Shown here: positions 7,992 to 15,910 of the stretch, piece by piece
How positions within the stretch are numbered: the first letter of the stretch is position 1
Layout: each line of letters opens with the position of its first letter
NCBI GenBank assembly: GCA_025927935.1
Contig: JAICKM010000005.1
Coordinates: 1-32,494 of the forward strand
From: Chloroflexia bacterium
Lineage (GTDB): Bacteria > Chloroflexota > Chloroflexia > QHBQ01 > JADMIH01
Direction: 5' to 3'
Length of the DNA stretch: 32,494 nucleotides
The notes under the pieces: model-generated
What the model saw: only the letters and a program-made list of their open reading frames with translations
Told to the model about the DNA's origin: nothing
Databases searched by the model: none
Translations under genes and position numbers: made by a program

Positions 7992-9173
7992 TCAGTTCTG
8001 GCGATCCCGCCCGAAGGGAAGGCGCAGCCGGCGCCCGCTTTCGGATGCCGCGGCCCCGCTGCCGGGGCGGGGCGCGGCGGGCGGCACCGGCGGCACCGCG
8101 ACGGCGGGCATGGCCGTGGCCGCATTCTCGCCTTCGCCCTCACCTTCAAAGTGCGGCTCCGGGTGGCTGAGCAGGCGCTGGTAGGCTTCGCGCAGCTCGC
8201 CGCGGCTCAGGCGCTTGCCGCCCTCGAAATATTGGATGGCAACTTGGCCCATGGCCCAGGTACCACCCGCGGCCACGCCCGCCGCCACGGCCGATCCGCC
8301 CACCGGGACGAGCTTAGCCGCTTCCTGGGCTAGATAGCGCAGGGCGACCCCGCCCGCGATGGTCGAGATCAGTTCCCGCGCATGGTGGGCGGTAAACGGC
8401 TCGCCATAGATCGCCGCAATGCGCAGCACCATGCGCGCCTGGTTCGCCAGCAGCAGCGGCAGATCGATGAACGGGATCGGCTCCGCGCCGATGCCGCCGT
8501 TGATGATCATCGAGTTGCGGACGACCTTGCCGGCCGCCGTGCGCCGGAAGGCGGGCAAGTTGCGCCCCAGCAACACGGCCAACTCCGGCAGCGCATCGAC
8601 CAGCGCGGGCAGCAGGCGCTCGCCGACATTGGTGCCCTTCTTGGCCGAAATGGCGATCACCGGCACGCCCAGGCGGCGGACCATGTCGGTCTCGACGCTC
8701 TGCGCGTCTTTGCCCACCAGGTCGATCTTGTTGGCGACCACGACCAGCGGCTTGCCCAACCGGCGCAGCGCGTCCATCAGTTGCAGGTCGCTCTGGCGCA
8801 GCCCGGCGGCGGCGTCAAACACCACCAGCAGCGCGTCAGCAGTGGCGGCGCCCTGGAGCGCCGTCGCCGCGCGGTCTTCGCCCCCCGCTTCGCCGAAGCC
8901 GGGCGTGTCGATCAGCGTGAACGGCCCCAGCCCTTGCTCGATCACGGCGCGCGTGGTGCCGGGGATCGGGCTAGCGGGCGAGACCATCTTCCCGGCGATC
9001 AGGTTGAACAGGGTGGACTTACCCGAATTGACCGGCCCGACGATGGCCAGGCGAGCCTCGGCTTCGCGCTGCACTTCGCGCTGCATGCCGGTCCAGTTGA
9101 GCGTATTCAGCAGGGTGCGGATGTCGTCGAGCGAGGTCGGTAATCTGGGGGCCAAGTTGGACGAATCGGGCAT
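7992..9173 (-). CDS. Era-like GTPase with DUF697-type C-terminal region
   Basis: 393 residues. The GTPase domain has P-loop GPVNSGKST (46-54), the switch Thr in PGTTRAV, DTPG (89-92), NKID (148-151) and the SAKKG specificity motif. The region after about residue 205 (MIINGGIGAEPIPFIDLPLL onward, with two hydrophobic helices near 265-320) resembles the DUF697 region found with other TrmE/Era-like GTPases, which may contact membrane. The final 60 residues are low-complexity Ala/Pro/Gly with a basic end. ATG 9173 has AGAGGAGA upstream. The biological role is unknown; relatives are linked to stress or membrane functions. Confidence 0.82.
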   Translation of the reverse strand: MPDSSNLAPRLPTSLDDIRTLLNTLNWTGMQREVQREAEARLAIVGPVNSGKSTLFNLIAGKMVSPASPIPGTTRAVIEQGLGPFTLIDTPGFGEAGGEDRAATALQGAATADALLVVFDAAAGLRQSDLQLMDALRRLGKPLVVVANKIDLVGKDAQSVETDMVRRLGVPVIAISAKKGTNVGERLLPALVDALPELAVLLGRNLPAFRRTAAGKVVRNSMIINGGIGAEPIPFIDLPLLLANQARMVLRIAAIYGEPFTAHHARELISTIAGGVALRYLAQEAAKLVPVGGSAVAAGVAAGGTWAMGQVAIQYFEGGKRLSRGELREAYQRLLSHPEPHFEGEGEGENAATAMPAVAVPPVPPAAPRPGSGAAASESGRRLRLPFGRDRQN

Positions 9174-9604
9174 GCGTGATCTCCTCTTTGGGCGTATTGG
9201 ACGCGGTGTTCCGCGAACGGATTATCGATCATCAATAGGACGCCAACACATTTACGCAGGACGCGGGCGCCGGGTTGCTCCTGATGTGAGCGGGCTACGG
9301 TCGGGCTTGCTGTCTGCAAGAGATGTGCCGTTGCTGCGCGGGACCATCGGGTAGGCGCAAGCAGGGACCTTTCGCCCTCGTCTGCGCGCCGGACAGGCGC
9401 TACAATAGAGATGTTGATTGCGATAAGCCTGTGTTGTTGGTGCGGGCGTTATCGTTCGGGTCTGTTATCGGGCCCCTGCGCGGGGCGCACCCTATCCCCG
9501 CGTCCCGCGCAGCCGATGACCCGCTCCCTTTTGCCTCTTTCTTCTGCCTCTGCCTTCCCGTACGCTGGAAAATTGGATCATCTATCCCGCCGCCCGGACA
9601 GTTA

Positions 9605-9613
9605 TGGTATAAT
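9605..9613 (+). promoter_or_regulatory. Extended -10 promoter for cyanophycinase
   Basis: TGGTATAAT has a perfect TATAAT (9608-9613) with the upstream TG of an extended -10 element. No good -35 lies 16-18 bases before it, as is common for extended -10 promoters. It would give a leader of about 175 bases before the ATG at 9795. Confidence 0.6.
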
Positions 9614-9687
9614 TGACGCGGTGTTTGCGTGACCGGGACCGCAAAGGAACCTCTTCGAGACCCCCTCTGCCGGCAATTGAACGCGCA

Positions 9688-9707
9688 CCGGCGCAATGGT
9701 GCGCCGG
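9688..9707 (+). other. Hairpin in the cyanophycinase leader
   Basis: CCGGCGCA (9688-9695), loop ATGG, TGCGCCGG (9700-9707): a perfect 8-base-pair stem. No T-run follows, so it is not a simple terminator. It may stabilise or regulate the long leader. Confidence 0.4.
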
Positions 9708-9794
9708 CCTCTGGGCTGCTTGCGGGACACCGCGTGCCCGCGCCGCAGGCCGGCTATTGGCTATTTCATTGTATGCTGGAGGATTGCTAGTCTT

Positions 9795-10616
9795 ATGTCC
9801 ATGCCGCTTGCCCCGGCTGCTCCGCTGCTACTGATTGGCGGCGGGTCGGCCAGCCAACCTGTCGATATGCTGCACGAGTTTGCCAAGCTGGCCGGAGGGC
9901 CGGGCGCGCGCATCGCTGTGATCACGAGCGGGTCGCGGGCGCCGCAGCAGGTCGGGGCGCGGTACGAGCGGTTTTTTCGCTCCATCGACATGGAGGTTGG
10001 GGTCTATCATCTGCTGAGCCGCGCCGCGTCAAATGACCCGGCGGTGTTGCAGGGATTTGCCGATGCGCAGGCGTACTTCTTCACCGGCGGCGAGCAGTTG
10101 TGCATTACGGCGCGCATGGGCGGGACGGAAGCGTTGCGGCTGCTACGATGGCGCCATGCCGAAGGAGCCGTGCTGGGCGGTACCAGCGCGGGCACCTCGG
10201 TGATGAGCGAGACGATGATTGCCTTCGGCAACGAAGGGCCGGTGCCCAGCCACAGCATGGTCAACCTGGCGCCGGGCCTGGGCTTTCTGCGCGGTATCAT
10301 CCTCGATCAGCACTTCAGCCAGCGCCAGCGCCTGGGCCGGCTCAAAACGGCGGTGTCTTATAACCCCGAAGAACTGGGCGTCGGCGTGGACGAGGATACC
10401 GGGGCGCTATTCCGGCCCGACGGCACCCTGGAAGTGCTCGGACCGGGCACCGTCACCGTGGTGGACGAACTCGACGTGACCGACAACACCAGCCCCGATG
10501 TGGAAGATCCGGCTCTGCCGCTGAGTATCGAGGGCGTGCGCATCTACCAACTGAGCGCGGGCGCGCGCTTTGATTTCCTGGCGCGCAGCCCAGCCGCCAT
10601 GCGCGCGGCGGCCTGA
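9795..10616 (+). CDS. cphB: Cyanophycinase (peptidase family S51)
   Basis: A 273-residue serine hydrolase that cuts the storage polymer cyanophycin to beta-Asp-Arg dipeptides. The nucleophile Ser131 is in GGTSAGTSVM, and DQHFSQRQRLGRL is the conserved active-site stretch of the family; LLIGGGSA and FFTGGEQ are further family marks. The start is taken at ATG 9795, 12 bases after GGAGG, since the family begins shortly before LLIGGG; the open frame to 9696 would add an unrelated tail. No cyanophycin synthetase is in the window. A related S51 peptidase of other specificity remains possible, but the motifs fit cyanophycinase well. Confidence 0.88.
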   Translation: MSMPLAPAAPLLLIGGGSASQPVDMLHEFAKLAGGPGARIAVITSGSRAPQQVGARYERFFRSIDMEVGVYHLLSRAASNDPAVLQGFADAQAYFFTGGEQLCITARMGGTEALRLLRWRHAEGAVLGGTSAGTSVMSETMIAFGNEGPVPSHSMVNLAPGLGFLRGIILDQHFSQRQRLGRLKTAVSYNPEELGVGVDEDTGALFRPDGTLEVLGPGTVTVVDELDVTDNTSPDVEDPALPLSIEGVRIYQLSAGARFDFLARSPAAMRAAA

Positions 10617-10635
10617 GCAGCGCGGCTCCCCGCCT

Positions 10636-10711
10636 TGTCACTCTGAGCGCAGCGAAGAGTCTCGTCGTTTGGCCGAGCGGACGGAGATTCTTCGCTCCGC
10701 TCAGAATGACA
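10636..10711. repeat. Interspersed inverted repeat, copy 1
   Basis: Two 28-base arms at 10636-10663 and 10684-10711, from TGTCACTCTGAGCGC through to GAATGACA. The arms are imperfect inverted repeats of one another (24 of 28 match) around a 20-base loop, so the RNA would fold into a long hairpin. A second copy is at 26446-26522. It lies just after the cyanophycinase stop. Such short palindromic elements are typical non-autonomous genome repeats. Confidence 0.85.
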
Positions 10712-10816
10712 CATTCCCTGGGATAGACTACTGAGCGGGCCACGTATGCCCAACCGGCTTGCGGCCCAATGGTATCGTATTTACAGGCGCCGCCCCGTTT
10801 GCGCTTTCTACCCCGC

Positions 10817-10845
10817 TTGTCAATCCTCCATGTGCCCGGTACAAT
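10817..10845 (+). promoter_or_regulatory. Promoter of the GT39-like gene, predicting a leaderless mRNA
   Basis: TTGTCA (10817-10822), a 17-base spacer and TACAAT (10840-10845). The ATG at 10853 begins 8 bases after the end of the -10 box, where transcription should start. Confidence 0.75.
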
Positions 10846-10852
10846 TAGCCCC

Positions 10853-12832
10853 ATGACCACCCGACTCCCGCTCCGCGGCACAACAAGCGCCGTGCTGGCG
10901 CTGATCTTCGGCCTCTATCTGCTTACCATGTCCGGGCACACCTATTCGCCCGACGAGGAGACGATGCTGGCGACCGCCGAGGCGGTGGGGCTGCGAGGCA
11001 CGTTCGCGCTGCCCCAGAGCCGCAGCCTGGTTGAGGTGCCGGGGCTGGGCGGGCGCTTCTATAGCCAATATGGGCCGGGGCAGCCGGTCGCGGCAGTACC
11101 CTGGATCTGGGCGGGGCACGGCCTGGCCGCCGTGCTGGGGCTGGATCCGGCAGGGCAGGGCTTTGTCGTGCGCTTCGTGCTGGGCAGCTTCAACCTGCTG
11201 GTGGCCGCCGTGCTGGCCGCGCTGCTCTACGCCGTGGCGCGCCGGTTGGGCGCCGGGCGGGGCGAGGCGCTGCTCCTGGCGGCGCTGCTGGCCTTCGCCA
11301 CGTTCCTCTGGCCGGAGAGCCGCAGCTTCTTCGCCGAACCATTGACGGCGCTGCTGCTGTTCGGCGCCTGTGCCGCGTTGGGCGTGTTCGAGCGGCCCTT
11401 CCTGGCCGGACTGCTGGCGACGCTGACCCTGGCCGTGAAGATTCAGTATATCGTGGCGCTGCCGGGGCTGGGCCTGCTGGCCGGCTGGCTGGCCTATCGC
11501 GCCTGGCGCGCGGGCGACCGGCGCGCGGCAGGCCGGTTGCTCGGCGGATTCGCGCTCGGCGGGGTACTGGGCGCGGTGCCGCTGCTGGCCTACAACGGGC
11601 TGGCTTTCGGCAGCCCCTTCACCAGCGGCTACCACCAGAGCTTCGCCGAAACCTTCACCACGCCGCTGCTCGAAGGACTTAACGGCGAGCTGCTGAGTCC
11701 GGGCAAGGGCCTGTGGCTCTATGCGCCGCCGGTGCTGCTGGGCCTGGCCGGCCTGGTGCCGTTCGCCCGGCGCTACCCGGCCCTGGCCGCGACTGTCGTC
11801 ACGGTGAGCGTGCCCACTACCGTCCTGTTCGCCCTCTACCGCTTCTGGCCGGGCGACGGAAGCTGGGGGCCGCGCTACCTGATCCCGCTGTTGCCGTTCC
11901 TGGTGCTCCCCGTGTTGGGCTTGCTACCGCGAGCAGATGCCCTGGCGCAGCCCTTCGCGACGTGGTCGTCGGGGCGGCGGCTGGGCGCGGCGGCCCTCGC
12001 GCTAGTGGGAGTGGCCGGGCTAGCCGTGCAACTGCTCGGCGCGCTGATCAACTTCGATACGTATATCAACCTGGTCAACGACGATAATATCCGCTACTGG
12101 AACGCGACCTATTCGCCGGTGCGCGGCCACTGGCAGGTGCTGAACGCCCGCATGGGCGCCTGGCTGGCGCGGCGGCAATACCCGCACGCCGATATTGCGC
12201 TGCTCACCGGCGGCTTTTCGTACAGCGAGGGCGACAAATACGCGGGCGATCTGTTTCCGCGCTGGACCAGCGGCACGGCCACTGTCGCCCTGCCCGACAT
12301 CGCCGCCTACCCGCTCACGCTGACGATGCGCCTGGCCGACCATCGCCCGCCTCCCTTGCCCCGCGCCGATCTCACACTGAGCCTGGCCGGGCAGCCGGTG
12401 CCGGCCGACCGGCAGCCGGTGCCCGATAGCCCCGTCGAGTCCGTGCTGACGGCGACGATTGCCCGCCCCGCCGTGCCCGCCTGGAGTCTGATGAACCTGG
12501 CCCTGATCAGCCCGACCTGGAATCCCAAGCAAATCGGCGCGGGCGCGCGCAACGAAGACCTGGGCTTGCTGGTGGAATCGCTCCGCTTGCAGCGTGCCGA
12601 CGGCCGGCCCCTGCGCCTGGTCGAAGCCCTGCCGGTGCAGCCCATGTATCCGGCCCCGCGCTGGTACTACGACACGCAAAGCCCGCACCTGGCCGATGTC
12701 TGGGCCTGGTATCTCAACGCGGCGCACTTGCCGCGCCGGGCCACGGTCCTGATGGCCGCGCTCGTGCTACTCCTGGGCGGGGCGGCAGTTGCGTGGGGTG
12801 CGTGGCGCTGGCGCGCGATTCCCGGTTCATAA
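10853..12832 (+). CDS. Polytopic membrane glycosyltransferase, GT39/ArnT-like
   Basis: A 659-residue integral membrane protein with about eleven hydrophobic helices. After the first helix comes TYSPDEE, the position where GT-C enzymes of the GT39/PMT/ArnT type keep the acidic catalytic residue in the first external loop. YSQYGPGQP and the WGPRYLIPLLPF motif in a later loop support the assignment. The C-terminal 200 residues form an external domain, then a final helix near 635-655. ATG 10853 is chosen; there is no Shine-Dalgarno site and the promoter sits right before it. The open frame back to 10769 would overlap the promoter. Likely substrates are a polyprenyl-phosphate sugar and a protein or envelope lipid. 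Confidence 0.8.
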   Translation: MTTRLPLRGTTSAVLALIFGLYLLTMSGHTYSPDEETMLATAEAVGLRGTFALPQSRSLVEVPGLGGRFYSQYGPGQPVAAVPWIWAGHGLAAVLGLDPAGQGFVVRFVLGSFNLLVAAVLAALLYAVARRLGAGRGEALLLAALLAFATFLWPESRSFFAEPLTALLLFGACAALGVFERPFLAGLLATLTLAVKIQYIVALPGLGLLAGWLAYRAWRAGDRRAAGRLLGGFALGGVLGAVPLLAYNGLAFGSPFTSGYHQSFAETFTTPLLEGLNGELLSPGKGLWLYAPPVLLGLAGLVPFARRYPALAATVVTVSVPTTVLFALYRFWPGDGSWGPRYLIPLLPFLVLPVLGLLPRADALAQPFATWSSGRRLGAAALALVGVAGLAVQLLGALINFDTYINLVNDDNIRYWNATYSPVRGHWQVLNARMGAWLARRQYPHADIALLTGGFSYSEGDKYAGDLFPRWTSGTATVALPDIAAYPLTLTMRLADHRPPPLPRADLTLSLAGQPVPADRQPVPDSPVESVLTATIARPAVPAWSLMNLALISPTWNPKQIGAGARNEDLGLLVESLRLQRADGRPLRLVEALPVQPMYPAPRWYYDTQSPHLADVWAWYLNAAHLPRRATVLMAALVLLLGGAAVAWGAWRWRAIPGS

Positions 12833-12844
12833 GAGGCGATTTGC

Positions 12845-12905
12845 TCACCGCGAAGACCAGTTAATTTCAGTCATATTCTTCGTGTTCTCCGCGTCTTCGC
12901 AGTGA
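12845..12905. repeat. Short inverted-repeat element
   Basis: TCACCGCGAAGAC (12845-12857) and GTCTTCGCAGTGA (12893-12905) are inverted with one mismatch in 13. Between them lies CTTCGTGTTCTCCGCG, a permutation of the same CGAAGA words. It looks like a degenerate member of the GAAGACGCGAAGA-type interspersed repeats found in many genomes. It stands 12 bases after the glycosyltransferase stop. Confidence 0.6.
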
Positions 12906-12997
12906 ATTTGTAAGCCGATTTCTGCCGACCCGGTGCCTGGTCGGGACCGGGGTTGGCATGCCATTTGCTACATTAAATAGTGGCTGCGGCTATGGAA

Positions 12998-13168
12998 GTC
13001 GTGGTCCCAAGTCTACCGCAAGGTGAGGAGGGATGTCTGATGTACAGAGCAGCAGACAACCTCGCTGTTCACGGAGATACTCAAGCGGGCAGGTAACTGC
13101 CTCGCCACCGGTATGTTCGTGAAGCGAGGACAAAACGACAGACCCGGCGCTTGCGCCGGGTCTGTTGC
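12998..13168 (+). ncRNA. Structured RNA of unknown family with terminator
   Basis: Five helices fold consistently. P1: GUCGU 12998-13002 with ACGAC 13135-13139. P2: GUCCC 13004-13008 with GGGAU 13030-13034, holding UACC, a GCAA tetraloop and GGUG (13014-13025). P3: UGUCUG 13034-13039 with CAGACA 13053-13058. P4: CCUCGC 13060-13065 plus UUCACG 13068-13073 with CGUGAAGCGAGG 13118-13129, extended by AUACU/GGUAU. P5: GCGGGCAG 13085-13092, GUAA tetraloop, CUGCC-U-CGC 13097-13105. Both tetraloops are GNRA and three G-U pairs occur only on this strand, which fixes the orientation. A hairpin terminator follows. TTGGCA (12953-12958) and TAAATA (12974-12979) may be its promoter, with a short 15-base spacer. 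It does not match what I recall of 6S, tmRNA, RNase P or SRP RNA. Confidence 0.65.
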
Positions 13169-13169
13169 T
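13139..13169 (+). terminator. Terminator of the structured RNA
   Basis: CAGACCCGGCG (13139-13149), loop CTTG, CGCCGGGTCTG (13154-13164), then TTGCTTT. The 11-pair stem is very stable. On the opposite strand it is followed by TCGTTTTG, so it may also stop larC transcripts. Confidence 0.8.
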
Positions 13170-13268
13170 TTCTGCCCCCAGGATCGGCCGGGTTAAAGCA
13201 CCTCTGGCTGGTCTACATCTCTCACGATCTACCCACTGGCTGCTGCCCACTGACCATTCGTCCCACCT

Positions 13269-14492
13269 CTATTCGTTCGTACTGACCACTGACCACTGAC
13301 CACTAACCACTCGTCGCGCTTCCGCAGCCGCTTCGTCCAGGATCTCGCGCAAGGGGCGGCCGGTGCGCTGGGCGGCGGCCAGGCAATCGGCGTATTCGGG
13401 GTGGGCGGTCCAGGCGCCGTCCAGCAGGCGGGCCTTGGCGCGGATCGGCCCGGCGCTGGTCTCCACGGTGATCATGCGGCGGGGCGCTTTGAGCCGGTCG
13501 AGTTCGCGGCGGCGCACGCCGAGCGTGCTGGTCTCGCGCAACAGCAGCGCGCTCAGGGCATCGGCGGCGGCGGGCGGGGTGAGCACGCTCACCAGCGTGG
13601 CCGGACGGCCCTTCTTCATCTGGATGGGCGTGAGCCAGGCGTCCAGCGCCCCGGCGCTCAATAGCCGCTCCAGCAGGTAGCCGTAGATCTGCGGGTTCAT
13701 ATCGTCGATATTGGTTTCCAGCAGCACCACCCGGTCCTGCTCCAGCCCGCCGGGTGGGGCAGATGCGGCGGGCGCCGGATCGCAGAGCAGTACGCGCAGC
13801 ACGTTGGGCCAGGGCAAGATGCGCTGGCCGAAGCCCACGCCCACCCGCTGCAAGCGCAACGGCGGCTGCTCGAACCGGCAGAGCTCGGCGACCAGCGCCG
13901 CCCCGGTCGGCGTCACCAGTTCGCGATCGGTGTCGCGGCTGATGAAGGGCGCGTTGGCGGCGCTAAGGATCTCCAGCGTGGCCGGGCCGGGCAGGGGGAT
14001 CGGGCCGTGGGCGCTGCGCCCGATGCCGCCGCGCAAGGGCAGGGGCAGCGGGCCGCAGAAGCATTGGTCCACGCCCAGCAAGGCCAACCCCGCCACGACG
14101 CCCACGATGTCCACAATCGAATCGAGCGCGCCGACTTCGTGGAAGTGGACCTGATCGGGCGTGGTGCCGTGGACATGGGCCTCGGCCACGGCCAGACGCC
14201 GGAAGACGGCCAGCGCGCGCTCGCGGACCGGGGGGGCCAGGGTGCCGGCGTCCAGGATGGCGGCGATGTCGCTGAGGTGGCGCTCCGGCTGCGCCGTGTC
14301 GTCCAGCAGCACCCGCAGGCGCGTGCCGGTCAGGCCGTGCTGCTCCGCGCGGCCCGCTTCCAGCCGGTAGCCCGGCACGCCCAGCCGGGCCAGTTCGGCT
14401 TCGAGTGCAGCCAGGGGCAGCCCGGCGTCCAGCAGCGCGCCCAGGGCCATGTCGCCGCTGATGCCGGAGACCGGGTCGAAAAACGCCTGCAT
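13269..14492 (-). CDS. larC: Nickel-pincer cofactor biosynthesis protein LarC
   Basis: 407 residues, usual length for LarC, the CTP-dependent enzyme that inserts nickel into the pincer nucleotide cofactor of lactate racemase and related enzymes. Family marks are FFDPVSGISGDMALGALLDA at the N-terminus, VHFHEVGALDSIVD (115-128), and ETNIDDMNPQIYGY with IQMKKGRPA in the second half. ATG 14492 lies 5 bases after the rlmN stop, so the two are cotranscribed; only a weak AAAG serves as ribosome site, suggesting coupling. larA, larB and larE are not in the window. The last 15 residues (VVSGQWSVVS region) come from a heptamer repeat array rather than from the family sequence. Confidence 0.9.
   Translation of the reverse strand: MQAFFDPVSGISGDMALGALLDAGLPLAALEAELARLGVPGYRLEAGRAEQHGLTGTRLRVLLDDTAQPERHLSDIAAILDAGTLAPPVRERALAVFRRLAVAEAHVHGTTPDQVHFHEVGALDSIVDIVGVVAGLALLGVDQCFCGPLPLPLRGGIGRSAHGPIPLPGPATLEILSAANAPFISRDTDRELVTPTGAALVAELCRFEQPPLRLQRVGVGFGQRILPWPNVLRVLLCDPAPAASAPPGGLEQDRVVLLETNIDDMNPQIYGYLLERLLSAGALDAWLTPIQMKKGRPATLVSVLTPPAAADALSALLLRETSTLGVRRRELDRLKAPRRMITVETSAGPIRAKARLLDGAWTAHPEYADCLAAAQRTGRPLREILDEAAAEARRVVSGQWSVVSTNE
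13282..13309. repeat. CTGACCA heptamer array inside the end of larC
   Basis: Four tandem heptamers: three perfect CTGACCA (13282-13302) and one CTAACCA (13303-13309); a separate copy lies at 13250-13256. Read on the minus strand it encodes the last residues of LarC. Confidence 0.85.
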
Positions 14493-14497
14493 GGGCT

Positions 14498-15895
14498 TTA
14501 GATGTCGTGGGCGGGGATGGCGAAGGCCAGGGGCGCGGCGGCGGCGTCCTTATCGACGACCGTGGGGTTGAGGCTGCGCTGGCGGCTGTTCGGCTCGTGC
14601 TGCACCTTCAACTGACCGCAGGCTGCGGCGATGTCCTGCCCGCGCTCGATACGCACCGTGCAAGGGACGCCGTGCCGCGCGACTGCTGCGGCGAAGTCGC
14701 GCACTTGCTCGCGCGGTGTGGCTTGCAGGCCGGTGCCCGGCACCGGGTTCAGCGGGATCAGGTTGACATGCACCAGCATCCCGTGCAGCAGGCGGCCCAA
14801 TTCCTCGGCGCACTCCAGGCTGTCGTTCTCGCCCGCGATGAGCGCGTACTCGAAGGTCAGGCGGCGCTTGGTCACATCGATGTACTCGCGGCAGGCGGCC
14901 ATCAGGTCGGCGATGGGGTACTTTTCGTTCAAGGGCACCAGCCGGCTGCGGAGCGCATCGTTCGGCGCGTGGAGCGAGATCGCCAGGTTGACGGCCAGGT
15001 CCTCGTGGGTGAAGCGGCGGATGCGCGGCACTACGCCCACCGTCGAGACCGTCATGCGGCGCGCGCCCAGCACCAGGGCATCCGGCGAGTTCAGCGTGCG
15101 GATGGCCTGCCAGAGATGGTCGTAATTGAGGAACGGCTCGCCCATACCCATAAATACGACGTTGGTCACGGCGTCCAGCGGGCGCGGCGGCGCGGGTGGC
15201 GCGGGTGGCGGGACCGGTACGCGTGCGGGCGGCGGCACCGGTAGGCGGACGGGAGGGCGCCCGCGCATCGGCACCGGTCCGCGCCGGTCATATGGCCCGC
15301 GGCCCAGCGGCGCGGGTGAGCGGCCTTGAGGGGCGCGCGGCGGCAGCGGTCGTGGCGGGAGGACCGGCATAGGTGGCGGTTGGTATGGGTGCTGCCGCAG
15401 CCAGCGGCTAAAGACGATCACCTGCTCCACGATCTCGCCGGGGCTGAGATTGCGCGTGAAGCCCATCTGCCCCGTGGCGCAGAACACGCAGCCCATCGCG
15501 CAGCCCACCTGGCTGGACACGCAGACGGTGGCCCGGTCGTAATAGAGCATCAGCACCGTCTCGACCGTGCTGCCGTCCTGGAAGCGCAGCAAGATCTTGC
15601 GCGTGTCGCCGTCCTCGGAGATCTGCTGGGTGATGATTTCGGCGCTGCCGATGCGATACTGCTCGGCCAGCCGGCGGCGCAGATCAATGGGCAGATTGGT
15701 CATCGCACTGAAGTCGGTGACGAACTCCCGGTACAGCCAGTGCAAGACCTGCTTGGCCCGGAACACGGGCAGGCCCTGTGCTTTCAGTTCCTCGACCAGG
15801 CCGTCGGGGCTGAAATCATAGAGATTGGCGCGCGTTTCGGCGCCCGGCGGGGGGGCCGGGCGCCGGGGCAAAATCGGCAGCGGTTGATCGGTCAA
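14498..15895 (-). CDS. rlmN: Dual-specificity RNA methyltransferase RlmN with a proline-rich insert
   Basis: A radical-SAM enzyme that methylates C2 of adenine 2503 in 23S rRNA and adenine 37 in some tRNAs. The iron-sulfur motif CAMGCVFC gives Cys132, 136 and 139; GMGEPFLNY binds SAM; the catalytic C-terminal Cys lies in AACGQL. It has 465 residues against the usual 340-370. The excess is mostly a 60-70-residue Pro/Arg-rich stretch (about 169-239, bases 15179-15391) inserted between the cluster-binding part and VTNVVFMGMGEP, plus about 30 extra C-terminal residues. The start is TTG 15895 with AAGGAT upstream, 15 bases after the peptidase gene. The core looks intact, so the enzyme is probably active. 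Confidence 0.92.
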   Translation of the reverse strand: MTDQPLPILPRRPAPPPGAETRANLYDFSPDGLVEELKAQGLPVFRAKQVLHWLYREFVTDFSAMTNLPIDLRRRLAEQYRIGSAEIITQQISEDGDTRKILLRFQDGSTVETVLMLYYDRATVCVSSQVGCAMGCVFCATGQMGFTRNLSPGEIVEQVIVFSRWLRQHPYQPPPMPVLPPRPLPPRAPQGRSPAPLGRGPYDRRGPVPMRGRPPVRLPVPPPARVPVPPPAPPAPPRPLDAVTNVVFMGMGEPFLNYDHLWQAIRTLNSPDALVLGARRMTVSTVGVVPRIRRFTHEDLAVNLAISLHAPNDALRSRLVPLNEKYPIADLMAACREYIDVTKRRLTFEYALIAGENDSLECAEELGRLLHGMLVHVNLIPLNPVPGTGLQATPREQVRDFAAAVARHGVPCTVRIERGQDIAAACGQLKVQHEPNSRQRSLNPTVVDKDAAAAPLAFAIPAHDI

Positions 15896-15910
15896 AGCGT
15901 TGGATAATCC

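Larger units (their letters stand above)
9174..9794. other. Divergent intergenic region, GTPase to cyanophycinase
   Basis: About 620 bases without a convincing gene. The several open frames across it have no good ribosome sites, overlap one another on both strands and resemble no family I know. It contains an extended -10 promoter (9605-9613), a hairpin (9688-9707) and a G/C-rich stem (GCCCC/GGGGC near 9473-9488). The length leaves room for an unrecognised RNA. Confidence 0.5.
12833..13268. other. Intergenic region with repeats and a structured RNA
   Basis: A 436-base gap between the glycosyltransferase (+) and larC (-). It holds an inverted-repeat element (12845-12905), a folded RNA with terminator (12998-13168) and stray copies of the CTGACCA heptamer (13250-13256) beside the array at the larC end. 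No protein gene is supported. Confidence 0.6.

Noticed and set aside
9323..9696. Short open frames in the gap before cyanophycinase
   Set aside because: No ribosome sites, mutual overlap on both strands and odd compositions.
12953..13168. 6S RNA, RNase P RNA, tmRNA or SRP RNA as identity of the folded RNA
   Set aside because: It is multi-branched, not a single long hairpin with a bulge as in 6S; the conserved RNase P and tmRNA blocks and the SRP loop are missing; it is also too short for RNase P or tmRNA.
13282..13309. CRISPR array
   Set aside because: The repeats are seven-base tandem units without spacers.
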